Below, piece after piece: positions 63,943 through 64,000 of a stretch of 64,000 nucleotides of DNA. The notes beneath the pieces were generated by a model, which saw only the letters and a list, made by a program, of their open reading frames with translations, did not search any database and was not told where the DNA came from. The position numbers and the translations under genes are program-made. How positions within the stretch are numbered: position 1 is the first letter of the stretch; each line of letters opens with the position of its first letter. The stretch is from Kordiimonas aquimaris (GTDB lineage Bacteria; Pseudomonadota; Alphaproteobacteria; Sphingomonadales; Kordiimonadaceae). The DNA is taken from contig NZ_JAOBPO010000002.1 of the NCBI RefSeq assembly GCF_025574485.1, forward strand, positions 746,501 through 810,500, in the 5' to 3' direction.

Positions 63943-64000
63943 TTACCTGGTTTTACGCATGCCTTTTCGTTAGCAAGCCCGCACATGCAGCACTGAGAAT

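Overview
The window comes from a Gram-negative alphaproteobacterium of moderate GC content. Evidence is a division and cell wall (dcw) cluster with an FtsZ carrying a long acidic linker, the runs moaE-moaD-pgsA-uvrC and glyQ-glyS-ppdK, and the nadA-nadC pair. A marine, Kordiimonas-like lineage is a guess from overall flavour only. I see no tRNA, rRNA, insertion sequence, prophage or CRISPR array.

Region 1 (1-7.5 kb) is accessory and regulatory: a truncated uracil-DNA glycosylase-like gene, an AraC regulator divergent from a VOC protein and a MAPEG protein, a LuxR-type response regulator convergent with a membrane hybrid histidine kinase, and a sugar-type symporter translationally overlapped with that kinase. 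Region 2 (6.4-15.3 kb) holds a sulfotransferase and a 2275-residue CSLREA/RTX surface or secreted protein behind a perfect CtrA-type box, then an orphan LuxR-type regulator. Region 3 (15.4-21.7 kb, minus strand) is a four-gene amine or amino acid catabolism operon (FAD oxidase, APC permease, aldehyde dehydrogenase, lipoprotein amidohydrolase) with a striking triple half-site operator upstream.

Region 4 (21.9-37.9 kb) is the dcw cluster mraZ-rsmH-ftsL-ftsI-murE-mraY-murD-ftsW-murG-murC-murB-ftsQ-ftsA-ftsZ, almost entirely stitched by start/stop overlaps. murF and ddl are absent from their usual slots. Region 5 (38-53.5 kb) is mostly minus-strand housekeeping: moaE, moaD, pgsA, uvrC, folB with a pteridine-reductase-like SDR, a Na/Ca antiporter, GhrA, an unknown secreted protein, an M14 peptidase, nadC, nadA and two metallo-beta-lactamase-fold enzymes. 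rpmF and an M48 lipoprotein protease run on the plus strand. Region 6 (53.8-64 kb) has a polyprenyl diphosphate synthase, then a plus-strand run: methyltransferase, S49 peptidase, chorismate mutase, methionine aminopeptidase, glyQ, glyS (with an AT-rich insertion) and ppdK.

The observation I rate highest lies in the gene-free stretch 53451-53779. On the minus strand there is a near-consensus sigma-54 promoter, two 17-bp direct repeats roughly 100-140 bp upstream of the predicted start (where sigma-54 enhancers sit), and a rho-independent terminator about 128 nt downstream of that start. The predicted transcript has a 5' stem-loop, an unpaired middle and a terminator hairpin. This is the layout of a sigma-54-dependent small regulatory RNA. 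All functional calls rest on reading the translated sequences; no database search was run.
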